Shown: in pieces, positions 47,751-59,392 of the stretch | Layout of the letters: the number at the start of each line of letters is the position of its first letter | Position numbering within the stretch: position 1 is the first letter of the stretch | Origin: Trogon surrucura | Lineage: Eukaryota > Chordata > Aves > Trogoniformes > Trogonidae | DNA length: 64,000 nucleotides | Direction of reading: 5' to 3' | Assembly (NCBI GenBank): GCA_020746105.1 | Contig: CM036619.1 | Location: 52,994,635-53,058,634, forward strand | The notes under the pieces: generated by a model | The model's input: the letters and a program-made list of their open reading frames with translations, nothing else | What the model was told of the DNA's origin: nothing | Databases searched by the model: none | Program-made: the position numbers and the translations under genes

Positions 47751-50700
47751 GTATTTGATGGACAGATACAGCCGTGTAGGTGGGTGTAGAAGAATCCAGA
47801 CAGACAGATAGACTATGCTGTTTTTTAAATCTAAAGCTTTAAAACACATTCACATATTCTTTCGTATGCATATAAAGAAAGAATTTTGCCACCTTCCCTT
47901 TATAAACTTTACTTTCTTCACTGCCTGCTAAGCTCCCATTTAATTTAGTACTGCTTTTTTTTTTTTTTGCTATGAAAATTATTAAACAATCCAACCCCAA
48001 AATCCAAGGCTAAGAGAAGGATTATTTTTCATATCATTTCACTTTGATTTGTTCAGCAGGATTTTGTGGTGTCTTATACCTGATAATCATATAGGAAATA
48101 TTTTCTTCAGTAGTTGCCCTTCAGATTTGTATATACATAGATCTAAAAGACACCTCATTTAGCCAATATTGCCATACTTTAGGAATGAGGTTGATTACAA
48201 GTTGTTCTATAATTTTATGAAATAATGCTATAGTTTTTATAAATGGATAAACTGTTTGTAGGTTGTCTGGAAGACCATGAACTTCTGGGATTTCATATTA
48301 ATAGGATACTAGCAGTCCATATATGGTTGTTGCCTCCTGCTTATGCTTTAAATATATTTGAACAACTCTAATTGTTCAGTTGTAATTGAAATTGTAATTG
48401 TAAAATGCTAATTTTTAAAGTTTGAAGATTATGTGAAAATGCTAATTAAAGCTCGGCTTGATGAGTCCTTCTCCATTTCCACTAAGGAACAGTGTCTGGT
48501 GGAGCCTGGAGTTTCCAATAAATTCATCACACTCTGCCCTCCTTGTAGTTTCCCTTCAATTCTGCTCCATTACCGTTGTTCATACTGCTGATACCTTCCT
48601 AAATAATTCATTCCCACTCTCACTTATTGCGATGCATAGCAGTCTTGGAGAAAGACCTGTATCTTTTGTCCTGTTAGCCTTTCCTTGGGAGTGCGGCTGC
48701 ACGGAGCCAGCCAGGCACAGGACTTAGAGCCTCTACTTCAGAGCAAGTCATCTCGGGTTGACTGAAGCCAAGTTCCTTTTCTTTCCCAGATCTCCATCTC
48801 CCTTCCTCCCATCAGGCCTTACCACCTTATCTTAAGTATAAATGCTGAATATACATTCTTCTGTTCAGGCCTCCAAGAGCTTTAGGATGTCAGGCTGCCA
48901 CATTCCCCTCCTGTCCCTTGTCTTCTCAAAGGGCAGATCAACTGGCTTTGCAATTTTCTTTCCCTGGGACCTGCTAGCATCCTTCATCTCCACTAGAAGT
49001 TTTGGGGAGACTGGAAGATCTTCTGAAAGTAAAATTAAAAGGAGTCAAATAACACTCCCAACTCAGAGACAGAGAGAATGTTGACTTTGTCAGTAAAGCA
49101 TTTTCTGGCACTGTTTATCAAATCAGTAAGTGAGCTATATATTTAGTATGAAAGAAACTCCATTTGAAAACTATTTTTGGTGGTTACTAATTTCTATAAC
49201 ATAAATAGGAAATAAAGATCTTTCTTTGTCAGGACTGGCTCAGGCTAAATGCTACTACATAAAGATGTATGAGTGAAAAAGTCCAGGATAAATTTTCATT
49301 GTTTGAGCTGCTTAGTAGTCTTATTTCCTTAGTAGACTTATTCCTTATTTAAAATCCAAACTTCTTTTTTACTCATGGACAACATTTGACAGAGAAGACA
49401 ACAACGTTTTAAAAATCTGCCTAACAGAATAAAGTACAAATGCAAAAAATTTTATGCTAATAAATAATTTGTTTTATTAAAACTGGTAAACTGATCTTCT
49501 ACATGAAAATTTAAAAAACATGCTTCTCCCTGGGAGATGGCCATTTAATTTAAGTAGAAGTTATTGACTGTCATCTGTAAGAGGTGTTTTGTGGGAGGCT
49601 ATTTTTTTTTCTTTTGTTTTTAAAGAAAGCTGGAAGGCAGAGTTAAATCCTGTTATATTATTGTCGTTCTTTTCAGTTCTGAAGTAATAATGTATCTTTA
49701 GTGAAAAAAAATCAAGGTCTGTTATTATACACTCTGATCTGTAGAAAGTGCTCCACAGAAGGGCAAAATTTAATTAAAACTGCAAATTAATCTAAGCACA
49801 TTTAATACCTGTACTAAATAGTTGTATTACGCTTCTATTATAATGCTTCTTTTCCAGTTATCCTGTACCTGATGTAGATGAACATTTATGAAACAGGCTG
49901 TAGGTCTGATGTGAACGTGCTTAGCAGCTTGTAAAATCTTGTTATTTTTTAATGTGAATACTTGATGTGAAACATCCCTACTTGAAATATTATTACCTGT
50001 TCATGTAAATGTGATTTTTGTTCTCATGAAATAATGTATGTGATTTCAAAGATCTGATTTTTTTTTATGATTTACATTATCATTTAAAAGCCTAGGTTCT
50101 ATATCACTGTATTCAAGGATATAATTTAGCTTTAGTTCAGCCTGGTGGTCACAGCAAATGAAAATAAAGCTTCCTGCAACAGTTGTATTAATATGGAATA
50201 ATATGTGAGAATTTATGTACAAGCCAGTGCTTTCTAATATTGTTGCTCTCATTTTTTAAAACGTTGCTGAAACCATAATTCAAATCAAACACCATTCCTT
50301 AGTATTTAATATTTTGTGCTAACTTTAGTGAAGAATATATACATAATACATATATCTGTGTATAAATATGCAGCTTCAAACAAAGGCATTTTCTTTTTGT
50401 TTAAACCAATTTTGTGTATTCATAACTTCGTTGAACTTCAGTGGAGTTCAGAGCATTTATTCACGTGTTCAAAACGTAACCATGCCATGGCTACTAAGGA
50501 TACCATAATTATGTAGTTCCTGGTTGAAGGTATATTCAGTATGCTAATGTTGTATTAGGCTACAATTTTGTGTTTAACTTCCTTTGAAAATGAATAGTGC
50601 AAATGTATTTGTCTGATTGCAGTCTCTTTTGAACCTGATAAATTCAGTGATTGGCTTACCCCACCTCGCAGTCGCTGTGGAAAGGAATGACAAATTGTTC

Positions 50701-51104
50701 TCATTCTCACTTGGTAGAGTTTGCCATTCACTTTGCACAGGTGTAAATGACTACATGGGGACAAAGACAGTGATGAAGCAGGAACTGAGCTGAAAGTAGA
50801 AACACAATTTACGATGCAGTTGGGTTGGATTGCCATTTGTCTCTCAAACTGAGATTTCGTCAGTGGTACTTAGGCTTGCATATATTCTCCTGTCCTGGAG
50901 AAATTAGTGAATTAGACTTTGTTGCTTTATTTGATCAGTTAGCTGGGCCTTGGAGTTCATGTGCAAGCTCTTGTCTGGCTGAAATTCAGAGGTCACATGT
51001 GAAGACTGTGCAGCGTCAGTGTGTCTTTTGCTGGGTAATAGGGTGGGGCTTCCAGAAGTCTGTGCGGTGTATGTTCAAAAGCTTTTGAAAGTGATGATCC
51101 TTTG

Positions 51105-51194
51105 AGTGTGTGTATGTGTATACATATACACACACATACACACATAAAAATATATAAATATATGTTATATAAATGTATGTATATGTATATAAAT
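51105..51194. repeat. Compound (TG)n/(CA)n/(TA)n microsatellite
   Basis: A TGTGTGTATGTGTATA block is followed directly by TATACACACACATACACAC, so the two halves are near-complementary and can fold on themselves. An AT-rich TATA/TGTA tail continues to about 51194. Confidence 0.85.
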
Positions 51195-51919
51195 TGAATA
51201 AGGATACCGAATGCGCACAGAGATTTTTTTCTACTTTTCCTGAATCAAGGGAAATAAGGCAAATGAAAGGTCTTTAACCTGTAGAGCAGCTCATCCTAAC
51301 CTGTATTAATCTAAAGCATTTACATAGTTTCTCTTCAAACGTTTAAAAATGAAGACACTGATACCAAAACCAAATATTGAAAAGTATTTCAGTAGTAAAT
51401 CTCATCTGCTTTCTTCTGAATTTATTTCTCTCTATCACCTTGTCTCATCTGATCCTCAAATATAATGTCCTTTCCTTCCTCCCTTCCTTTCTCCCCCTAA
51501 TTTGTGAGAGGGGCTTCTGTGATTACCTCAAAGTGGATTATCTTTCTTCTTCCAGCTGAGATCAGGATGTCTGAGGCTTTCTCTAGTAGTAAAGCATGCT
51601 AGGACGTGGAAATGGTATCTTGGCTAGCAAGGAACAAGCGAGCCAGAGGCAGGACAACATGGTGTGTTCTGCAGAAAAGGCTATTTGCATAGCCACTAAC
51701 TAGAGGCTGAGCATACCAGTCCCTGAACTCAAATCCACCTCTATTTGCTGAGCCATGTTATTCTAAAATAATTACAATGTTGATTGTGTTGATTGCCTGT
51801 ATTGGGGCTGCTCCAATTTGTCTTTTCTGGCTTTGATCCAGGATTATCCCTTGGCTTCACTGGCCATTCAGGCTTAATTTTGTAATTAAAATACAGAGTC
51901 CCAAAGGCCTTCTGAAATT

Positions 51920-52185
51920 GTTGTTGGACCCCAAAGACCGTCTGCGTGCCATGCTGTGCTGGTGGGTCCCTGGGGCACTCCTTTGTGGGCAGCCCATATG
52001 CCAGACGTGGGTTGGTACAAGGGCTCTGGTCCCACGAGCCTGGGATGGGCACGGCTCTGCCACGCTCACCCCCACGCTCCATAACAGGGAGCTGCTACCT
52101 CCTCACCCTCGGCTACATCACTGGTGCAGCTAACCAGCTCCCTGCTACGCATCGCAAAGGCACTGCCAGGGAGCCGTGTTCCTTA
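51920..52185. other. GC- and CpG-richer patch of unknown nature
   Basis: About 265 bp stand out from AT-rich surroundings with roughly ten CpG sites (for example in ACCGTCTGCGTGCC, CCACGCTCACCC, CTACGCATCGC). It has no LTR ends, CR1 motifs or splice-bounded open frame that I recognise. It could be a small regulatory element or an eroded unclassified repeat. Confidence 0.4.
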
Positions 52186-53835
52186 TGAAACCCTGTTTTA
52201 CAGGTCGCTTGGATCCAAAGCTTAGTATTTATAGATGCCTCTATATGGCTTGTGTTGAGTTTGTAATGGCTTTGCAGGGGCATTGAGTAGCTCCACTTGA
52301 TACCTGTTATACTGAAGATTTTACTTAATTGGGGCACCTGGTAGTTCTGCGGCTGGTGTAACTAAATGGTCAGAAAGTGTCGTGAAGATAATGAGAGATA
52401 ATACTGCTCTGAATAAAAATATCAGGGTACAAATACCTCAGTGTATTTAATCTGTTATGATCCTTATTTCTTCTTCTAATCTTTGTTTGGTTATGCTCTG
52501 CATTAAAAGATGACAGAGCAGGATTTCATCACCCAGTGAAAGCATCGGCTTTCACTGTCCAGCTGCATCCTCAGTGTATGTAATTCAATAATTCCTTGAT
52601 CAAGCAGCTGTCCTAACCACCCACTATTACTGTGCAATATCTTCTCCTTGTTAGATGTTGCAGTAGAATCACCATCTAAATGAAGGATAACATAATTAAG
52701 TGGAGTGTTGTGTAGCATCAAAGGCAGAGGCTTTCTTTTCTGCAGAGGGAGCTACACTGCCAGAGCTGTATATATTAGTTGTCAGTAATCATAACAGCAA
52801 CCAAAAGGTTATAACTTTATTCTAGGCTATTAAGTAATTAAAGCACCTATTAAGAAGTCTCTTAAGACTAAGGAAGTGTTTTTGTTTGTAACCAGCTGTT
52901 CAATGTCCTTTTTCTTCTCTTTGAACTTGTAGGGAAGAGGAGCTTATGCATCAAAAAAAATATATCTCATAGATTTCAGTTGAGCAAATTGACTAAACTG
53001 TTGTTTGGATCAAACTGTCTCTGAACAGTGCTAAAGAGGTCAGGGTTTCTACCCCAATATATTGCAGGTACACATAAAGCTCTAATAACCAAAAAATGAG
53101 TGAGAGAAAGGGTAGTGCTTTAATTAGAGCACAAATGCACCATTTACTCACCGAGAGACCTTGACCCACGCTTCATAACTTGGTTCTCTCGAGGGCTCCT
53201 GGAGTGTTCAACAGCCTCACTTCTGCTGGTGGTCTCTTAAAAGCCACTGTGACTCCAATGTGAATCAAAGCAGAGATCTACCCCAAGACAGGCTTTGCAT
53301 TTTCATTAAAACTTCAAGCTTTTAATTAGAGTGAATCCCTATTAACTCAATCTGTTGAAAAATATGGTTGTTTTATTGGTTGCATATGCAACACCCAGCT
53401 ACCTCTAATCATACTCCTTGAAAAGACAGAGCTGCTTTTCCATACTATAGTGGCAATAACTAACTGGTAATGTTCTAACATTGAACAACTAACAATCTAA
53501 AATTGCCAATTTAACAAAAAAATAATAGTCAGCAATGGAACATGCTGGACTGCCAAATCTGTAGGGCAAAATTCAGAAAGTAGTACTGAGAAAATAGGTA
53601 CGGCACAGGCAATATAACATGGCTTTTCCCACACTGTGCTTCAGCCTCACAATGTCATGTCTCTGTATAAGAGTGAAATAAATAAAGGAGTATGACAAAT
53701 GAATTAAAATAAAAAAAAATGACATGGCAGTCTTCAGGGAAAAGGAGACAGAAAGATGTGCCTGGAGTTTTAATCTCTTTGCTAACCAATTATTATGTTT
53801 AATATTACATAATACACATGGAATATATGGTAATA

Positions 53836-53901
53836 TAACACACTGTCTCTGTATGTACCCTGTAACATACTCTGTATGTAACACACTGTCTCTGTATGTA
53901 C
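53836..53901. repeat. 43-bp tandem duplication, about 1.5 copies
   Basis: A 23-base block (TAACACACTGTCTCTGTATG plus TAC) occurs at 53836-53858 and again at 53879-53901. The intervening 20 bp include a partial third match (CTCTGTATG). It looks like a minisatellite seed. Confidence 0.85.
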
Positions 53902-54359
53902 TGTCTCGCACATCAGGCTAAGTGCCATGCTTCTTAGGGTTCTCCCTTTGCTCTCAGAAACACTGTGCTCTTGGCCAACATAACGACCCAGCTTCAGAAA
54001 GAAAGGTAAGCGCTATTGTCAAGTCCAGTCTCCATTTCCAGCAGCTGGGATATTCTCTGGGGAGAGGCAAACAGTGGGTTGCTTATTGCTCAGATTTAGG
54101 AATGCATTGAATCCACATTTACAATTTCCTGGACAAATGACCCAGCTACTAGACTACAGTAAAAAATATAACAATCTCCAGTCTTGACATTCATATCACC
54201 CCTAATAATTTGCTAGGGGGACACTTCATTCTAGCAAACAAAGTTGTAAGATGTTAACAAAGTTCAAAACTTATGGTACAAGAATTCAGAGGAAAAGTAG
54301 AATGCACTGTTGCTTTTTTTTTAACAGTGAGCACAATCAGCCCCTAGAATAATTAAATA

Positions 54360-54541
54360 AGTATTGTAGTGGGTTTCCCATTACTGGAAACTGGAAAATT
54401 GACATTGGATGTTTTTCTAAAAAACATGCTCCAGGTCTATCACAGCTATTGAGATTTGAAGGAATAATTAATTCAAGGAAGTCCTATGACCTGTCAGACT
54501 AGATGATCACAATGGTCACTTCTGGCTTTAAAATCTATGGA
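54360..54541 (+). mobile_element. Ancient CR1 LINE 3' end
   Basis: Ends with AGACTAGATGATCACAATGG and then CACTTCTGGCTTTAAAATCTATGG, the typical 3' end of old reptile/bird CR1 elements (GATGATC...GGTC.CTTCTGGCCTTAAAATCTATGA). The preceding TTTCCCATTACTGGAAACTGG and ...CCAGGTCTATCACAGC align in order with the ORF2 end. It is highly diverged, non-coding and much older than the ATTCTGTG-type copies. Confidence 0.75.
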
Positions 54542-57349
54542 GTTCCTGGCTTCTGTGCTGTGAATGCCAATGAGACTGCCAATTAGTGTGCTTTTCTTTT
54601 TTTTGATGTTGACATGTGTTCGCTGTGAGCTAGGCTGAGACCACCAAATTAATTTTTAAGTCATTAAAATGCTTCATTCCCTGAATAATAATTGTCACAA
54701 AACACAATCAGAATGTAAAAGAGAAAGCATCTTATTCTTGGAACAAAAAATGTAAGCATGAAGAAGTAGTATAAATATAATGCAACTTTTTAATCATCTC
54801 TTTATTTCCCATCACTGAATGCCATATATAACATGCCTAATAATTAATTTCATTGTTATTTTTATGTCTTAGAATAGAAAGACCATTACTAAAACAGTGC
54901 TTGATGGGGAAGGTTTTAATACCCAAGCTGAGGATGAAATGTCTATGTAGCAGTTGATCCCTGATCTCATGGGAGAGAGGATGTCTATTCAAAAGGCAGA
55001 GACAAATATGAATAGTTAATCATCTTTAGTCTGGAATTTTCCTTCATTTCAGGTGCATGATATGTATCTTGCTTTCACTAAAATTTGTAGACCCATAATT
55101 ACTTTATAAATTAATGACAGGTCTGTCATTTATATAGAAAGACATGAAATACAGTTACATGTTTGATTTTAAAGAAGGCAAAAAGGGGAGATTGTTTCCA
55201 ACTAACTGAAGGCTTTACATATTAAATAACATGTATGCTTAGAAACATGTCAGTGACTGTATTGCATGTCTCTGGTGTGGCAAACGTGGCTCACTAGCAA
55301 GTGGTGAAGGTGGCATTGTACCTCAGGTGTGGCAGAGGGTTATGAGCTTTCTTTGTTTGCTTTTATTTTAGCTATATGAGAGAGTGCTGACTTGATACCA
55401 GATGGGGCTCATAGTAGCATTTCAACTACTATGGGGTGGAGTTTCTTATAATATGCCTTGAGATGCTAAGGTGAAAGGTTCAATTCTGTACAAAAATGGA
55501 ATAAAGTAAATACTATTCTTTTACTAGTAGGATAAGGGCATTATTGCAAAATCTAATTTTACAATCTTTCGATTATTGATTTTACTCTTTATTCTGTGTG
55601 TTTAATATCCAGTAAACAGCACAGTAGAAAGGCCATATTAAATGAGAATACTGGGTTTTCTGAGTTTGATGGCAGTCTGCACTCTGACATGAAACGCTTC
55701 AGGGTTAGTTTCTCTGTTTGCTTGTAAGTGGGTGCTGTCTCTAGGGCTCAATTTCTGCAATGCAATCTCTCCTCTTTAATGAAGTCTAATGTTATTGAGT
55801 GACCAGAGAAATAAAGAGCCCTTGTGATTGTCGTGCACTTGGCAAACTCCAGTTTGCAATATGCTTGCTCCTTGAAGCCTGCTACCATTCAGAGTACTAA
55901 AATTGAATTTGCAATTACTGATTAAGAAAAGCATCCCTGGTATTTTTAAAATGATGCCCCCTTAGAATAATGGGGCCATTCACTTTTGTTTCACGTTGGA
56001 CTGGTTTCTGAGGGACCTTCAAGATATGAGACAGATATTTCTGTTACCAGCTGTCTGAACTGGGAGTAAGAAAGGGGAAAAGTCTCTTTTCAGTCAAAGA
56101 CATTTCCAAACATACCATCAGCAGTTTGTCTTTTCTCTCTGTGAGATTCTAAACAAGCAGAGGAGAGGGCCATCAGCCGGAACAGTGCTGGGTTGCCACT
56201 TGGAAGAAGCTCAGCTGCCTCATTTGGCAAAATCTCTCCTGTAGAGTACCTGAGAGCCGCTGATCTCACTTCAGAAATCTCAGTGTGAAATCCTACCATA
56301 TATCTTAATAGGACTACCTTAATCAAAACTTCCCAGTGTTTTTATCCCAGGGGTACCTGTGCTGTCCAGGGAAAGGAAAAATAGGATGATCTTGTGCAAC
56401 ATTCCTGCTAAATGCTTCATTGGTTTTTGAGTTGAGAAGAGTTATTTTAAATGTTCATTTGTTTTTTCCAGTGTTAATTGTTTTCTTTACCTGCTCACAT
56501 GTTTGGGAATGGCATAGAAGACTTTTGTTTTGTTTTCAGTTTTCTTTGAAGATCACTTTCTGGTATCTTATAAACCACCAATTGTTCATACACTGCTCTG
56601 ATAAATATTTACTAACATGATTTTTTTTTTTTTTAATTGAAGAAGTTAACACTTATCCTTAAAAAAAAACAACTGCAAGACTGGTGACTAGCCCTTTTGC
56701 CATGCAATATCAGCTAATGCTCTACCAGTTCACAGAGATACACAAGAATGTTCTTTATGCAGGGGAATCTTTAGGTGATCTCCCTCTCGTCTAGACTTTG
56801 ATAACAGAAAGGCAGACATGGCTGAAATGTCTTTTTTGTACTCAATGTCCTTGCTGGATGTCAGTAGCTGATGGAATTTAGAGCATCTTCAGGAACAGAT
56901 TTTGCATAGCAAATTACAACTGGAATTTGCATAGACTTTCGTGTTTGCACTAACATGGCACCCCATGTGTAAGCTCTTCTACATTCTGGTCTGCTTGTTT
57001 GGGCTTCTGGTTCCCACTGCAGACAGTGAGATGGGGACAGACAGTCTTCTACCTGACTACCCACAGTCGTGGGTAATTTCTGTGATGAATCATTTATTCA
57101 CTGACACATTGATTTTTAGCTGATTAATCCTATTTCTACTTCCATACAGAGGTGACTGGTTAAGTCCAGAGTGTGTCTGTGTAATACTGGATGTTTTGCT
57201 CTATATAACAGTGTTTCGGGGATCATGTCAACTATTCAGTTTTCTAATCGACCTGAAAATATTCTAGCAGTGATGCCATTGTACTCAGTCTCATTTTCCA
57301 AGGTTAAAAATCCCTTATTGACCTATAGATCTTGCTTTTTTTTCGTAGA
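54542..57349. other. About 2.8 kb of unannotated AT-rich DNA
   Basis: No gene or repeat recognised apart from a 14-15 base T run near 56621-56635. Confidence 0.45.
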
Positions 57350-57605
57350 CTCACAAAATAATTTAGAATAAATGAGCTCCATGTAGGTCATCTAGCTCAA
57401 CTACCTAGTTAAATAGGGAAAGCATTAAATTCATACCAAGGCCTTGTCCACGCAAGCCTTGCAAATGCCAGTGAAGGAAGTTCCACAGCCTTCCTAGTTC
57501 CAGTGCTTGATGATGCATCGTGCAATTATTTTTTAAGTTCTATTCACCTGGATTTTTCCTTGCTGCAACACAATGTCACTGTTTCCTCTTGCTCTTTCAC
57601 TGTGC
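57350..57605 (-). mobile_element. Ancient CR1 LINE fragment
   Basis: Minus-strand remnant. From left to right it carries a GGTCATCTAGCTCAACTACC block (compare the CATCTAGTCCAAC of younger copies), AGTTCCACAGCCTTCCTAG, TTCCAGTGCTTGATGATGC and CTTGCTGCAACACAATGTC...TTTCCTCTTGC. These are the CR1 landmarks in the right order but with heavy divergence. The 117-codon plus-strand frame over it begins with GTG and is not a gene. Confidence 0.6.
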
Positions 57606-58615
57606 ATCTGCAAGAAGGGTCTGGCTCTATGTTGGCTTCATGTTGTGATGACTTGGAGGCCGATGAACTGCCTGACTACTTTATGTTTTGCTGCTTCTTA
57701 CTTACTATGGTGACAGCAATAATGGTCTGTCTTTTTCTTTGCCTTTGGTGTCATTCTCTTGCTGAGAAATTACAGCAAGAACATATGTGTGTAAGACTCC
57801 GAATTTGCCTTCATGATTACCTTCATGTTTTTATGGATTTCACTAATTTATTATAAAATGTTTGCACATAATTTAAAGTACATTCATCAAAAATAAATGA
57901 ACACAGTGGATTTTATGAAGCATTAGCATGGCTTCTTTTGCTTGTTCACTTAGCAATTTGCAAAATGTAGTAATTCCCAGAAGGCATCCCAGGTTTCATT
58001 AGTTCAATTCAGTACAGTAAGGCTGTTGCATTATTTGTTAAAATATTCAGAGCCCAAACCTGCCATTATGTTTACCTAGATGTCTCTGAGATGCTATATT
58101 ATTAATCACACTAACAAACCAACAACAGAAGTAGCTTAATGGTATGGGTTATCAAAGATATAACACAGCAAGTTTTGGTAGGCTAAATCAAGCAAAATTC
58201 AGTAACGGAACAGATCATAACAAAATACACGGAAAAGTCCAAATTTCAGTGAAATGACTTCTTTGAATAAAAATAAATTAGTGGGAATATTGTCTGGCAA
58301 AGGAGCACTTTGTATTGAACATAGATTGATACCCTTCACACACTTGACGGGTAAAAATCTTTCGTCAGTCTGCTTTACACATGTACATGCACCCGCTTGA
58401 ACTGCCTAGAGTTCTAGGAATGTGTGTGTGTAAGTATATATATAAAATCAATTTTCCAATATGGTCAGAGATCCACTTGTGGATGGATTCTGTGAAAAAA
58501 TTGGCGGCAGCTCAAAGAATTATGAAATTTCTTTTTTATGTTGTACTCCTTAGAAGAAGTGGTTTAACCAAAGAACATTTATAAGGTGGTTTTACTAATC
58601 TTCTGGAGTGGCATG
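57606..58615. other. About 1 kb of unannotated DNA
   Basis: AT-rich unique sequence up to the LTR-B copy; nothing recognised. Confidence 0.45.
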
Positions 58616-59392
58616 TGTCCTGGTTTGAGCTAAACGAAATCAGTTCTGTTCAGTGATTTTTACTTTCCAGCCCAGTCTCTTCGAAAAGGCTGCACTTTGT
58701 GAAGTTAGCAGTATGTTTTTGCAGACAGTGATTTTTACCGGCAGTGATAGCACCTGATGTTTACAGTTACTGCCTGGGACTGGGATGCAGAAAGGCTGTT
58801 GCTGATACTGATTCCTATAGTGACCAAGGCCACTGCTGGTTCTTGTGTGCCACGCTGGGGGTGCCGGGTAGTAAGAGGGGTCACAGGGAAGTAAAAGGTT
58901 GCACCTCAGGGAGTTAGTAGACAGGGCAGGTGACCAACGAGAGTATTCCATTCCATATATGTCATATTTAGGATAAATTGAGTGAACATGAGAGTTTCTT
59001 TTACCCTTTCTGCAATGGCCGGTGTCGAAGGAGGACTCCAATGATCTACTTTTGATCCTGATCCTGAGTTCTCGTTTTCTGTATCTGGCTCCCGCTGCTG
59101 CTGAGCCTGGGGCTTCCCCAGTGCTGCCTGTTTTGCAGCACCAGTGGTGATTGCTATGGGGGGAGGGGAATTGGAGTCGATATCGGGCTTATATATAGTT
59201 GTATGTAGTTCTTTACTTTTATCATTTCACTATTATTTCCATTATTGTTTCATTAAAGCTGTTTTAGTTTTTCTTTTCTAACCCATAAGTCTCTCTGCCT
59301 CATTTGCTTTTCCTTCGTGTTTCGGGGGGAAAGAGGGGGTTAGAGAGAGTCTATCCATGTTTTAGTGGCTGTCCCAGCCCTAACCCGTGACA
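58616..59392 (+). mobile_element. Solo LTR-B copy 2, endogenous retrovirus
   Basis: The 777-bp unit begins TGTCCTGGTTTGAGC and ends CCGTGACA. The flanks are GCATG (58611-58615) and ATATG (59393-59397), a possible 5-bp duplication with two transitions. TATATATAG at 59190-59198 is followed by an intact ATTAAA poly(A) signal at 59252-59257. It aligns along its whole length with copy 1 at 8145-8901 in the same orientation; copy 2 keeps a better poly(A) signal while copy 1 keeps a better target duplication. No internal retroviral genes are present. A 133-codon antisense frame (58640-59041) is shared in part with copy 1 and is not a gene. Confidence 0.87.

Larger units (their letters stand above)
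45175..54359. other. About 9.2 kb of unannotated DNA with microsatellites
   Basis: No exon or confident transposon. It contains a degenerate trinucleotide stretch (TAG/TAA-rich, about 45785-45862), an AT dinucleotide repeat (47729-47750), a TAATT-core cluster (48369-48449), a TG/CA compound microsatellite (51105-51194), a CpG-richer patch (about 51920-52185) and a 43-bp tandem duplication (53836-53901). Confidence 0.45.

Noticed and set aside
55460-55490. GGTTCAATTCTG resembling a polymerase III B box (tRNA or SINE)
   Set aside because: No A box at proper spacing and no cloverleaf can be folded around it.
57503-57856. 117-codon plus-strand frame with a hydrophobic stretch
   Set aside because: Starts with GTG and overlaps a decayed minus-strand CR1; not a plausible vertebrate gene.
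58640-59041. 133-codon antisense frame shared with 8201-8479
   Set aside because: The apparent conservation between copies only reflects that both lie in copies of LTR-B.
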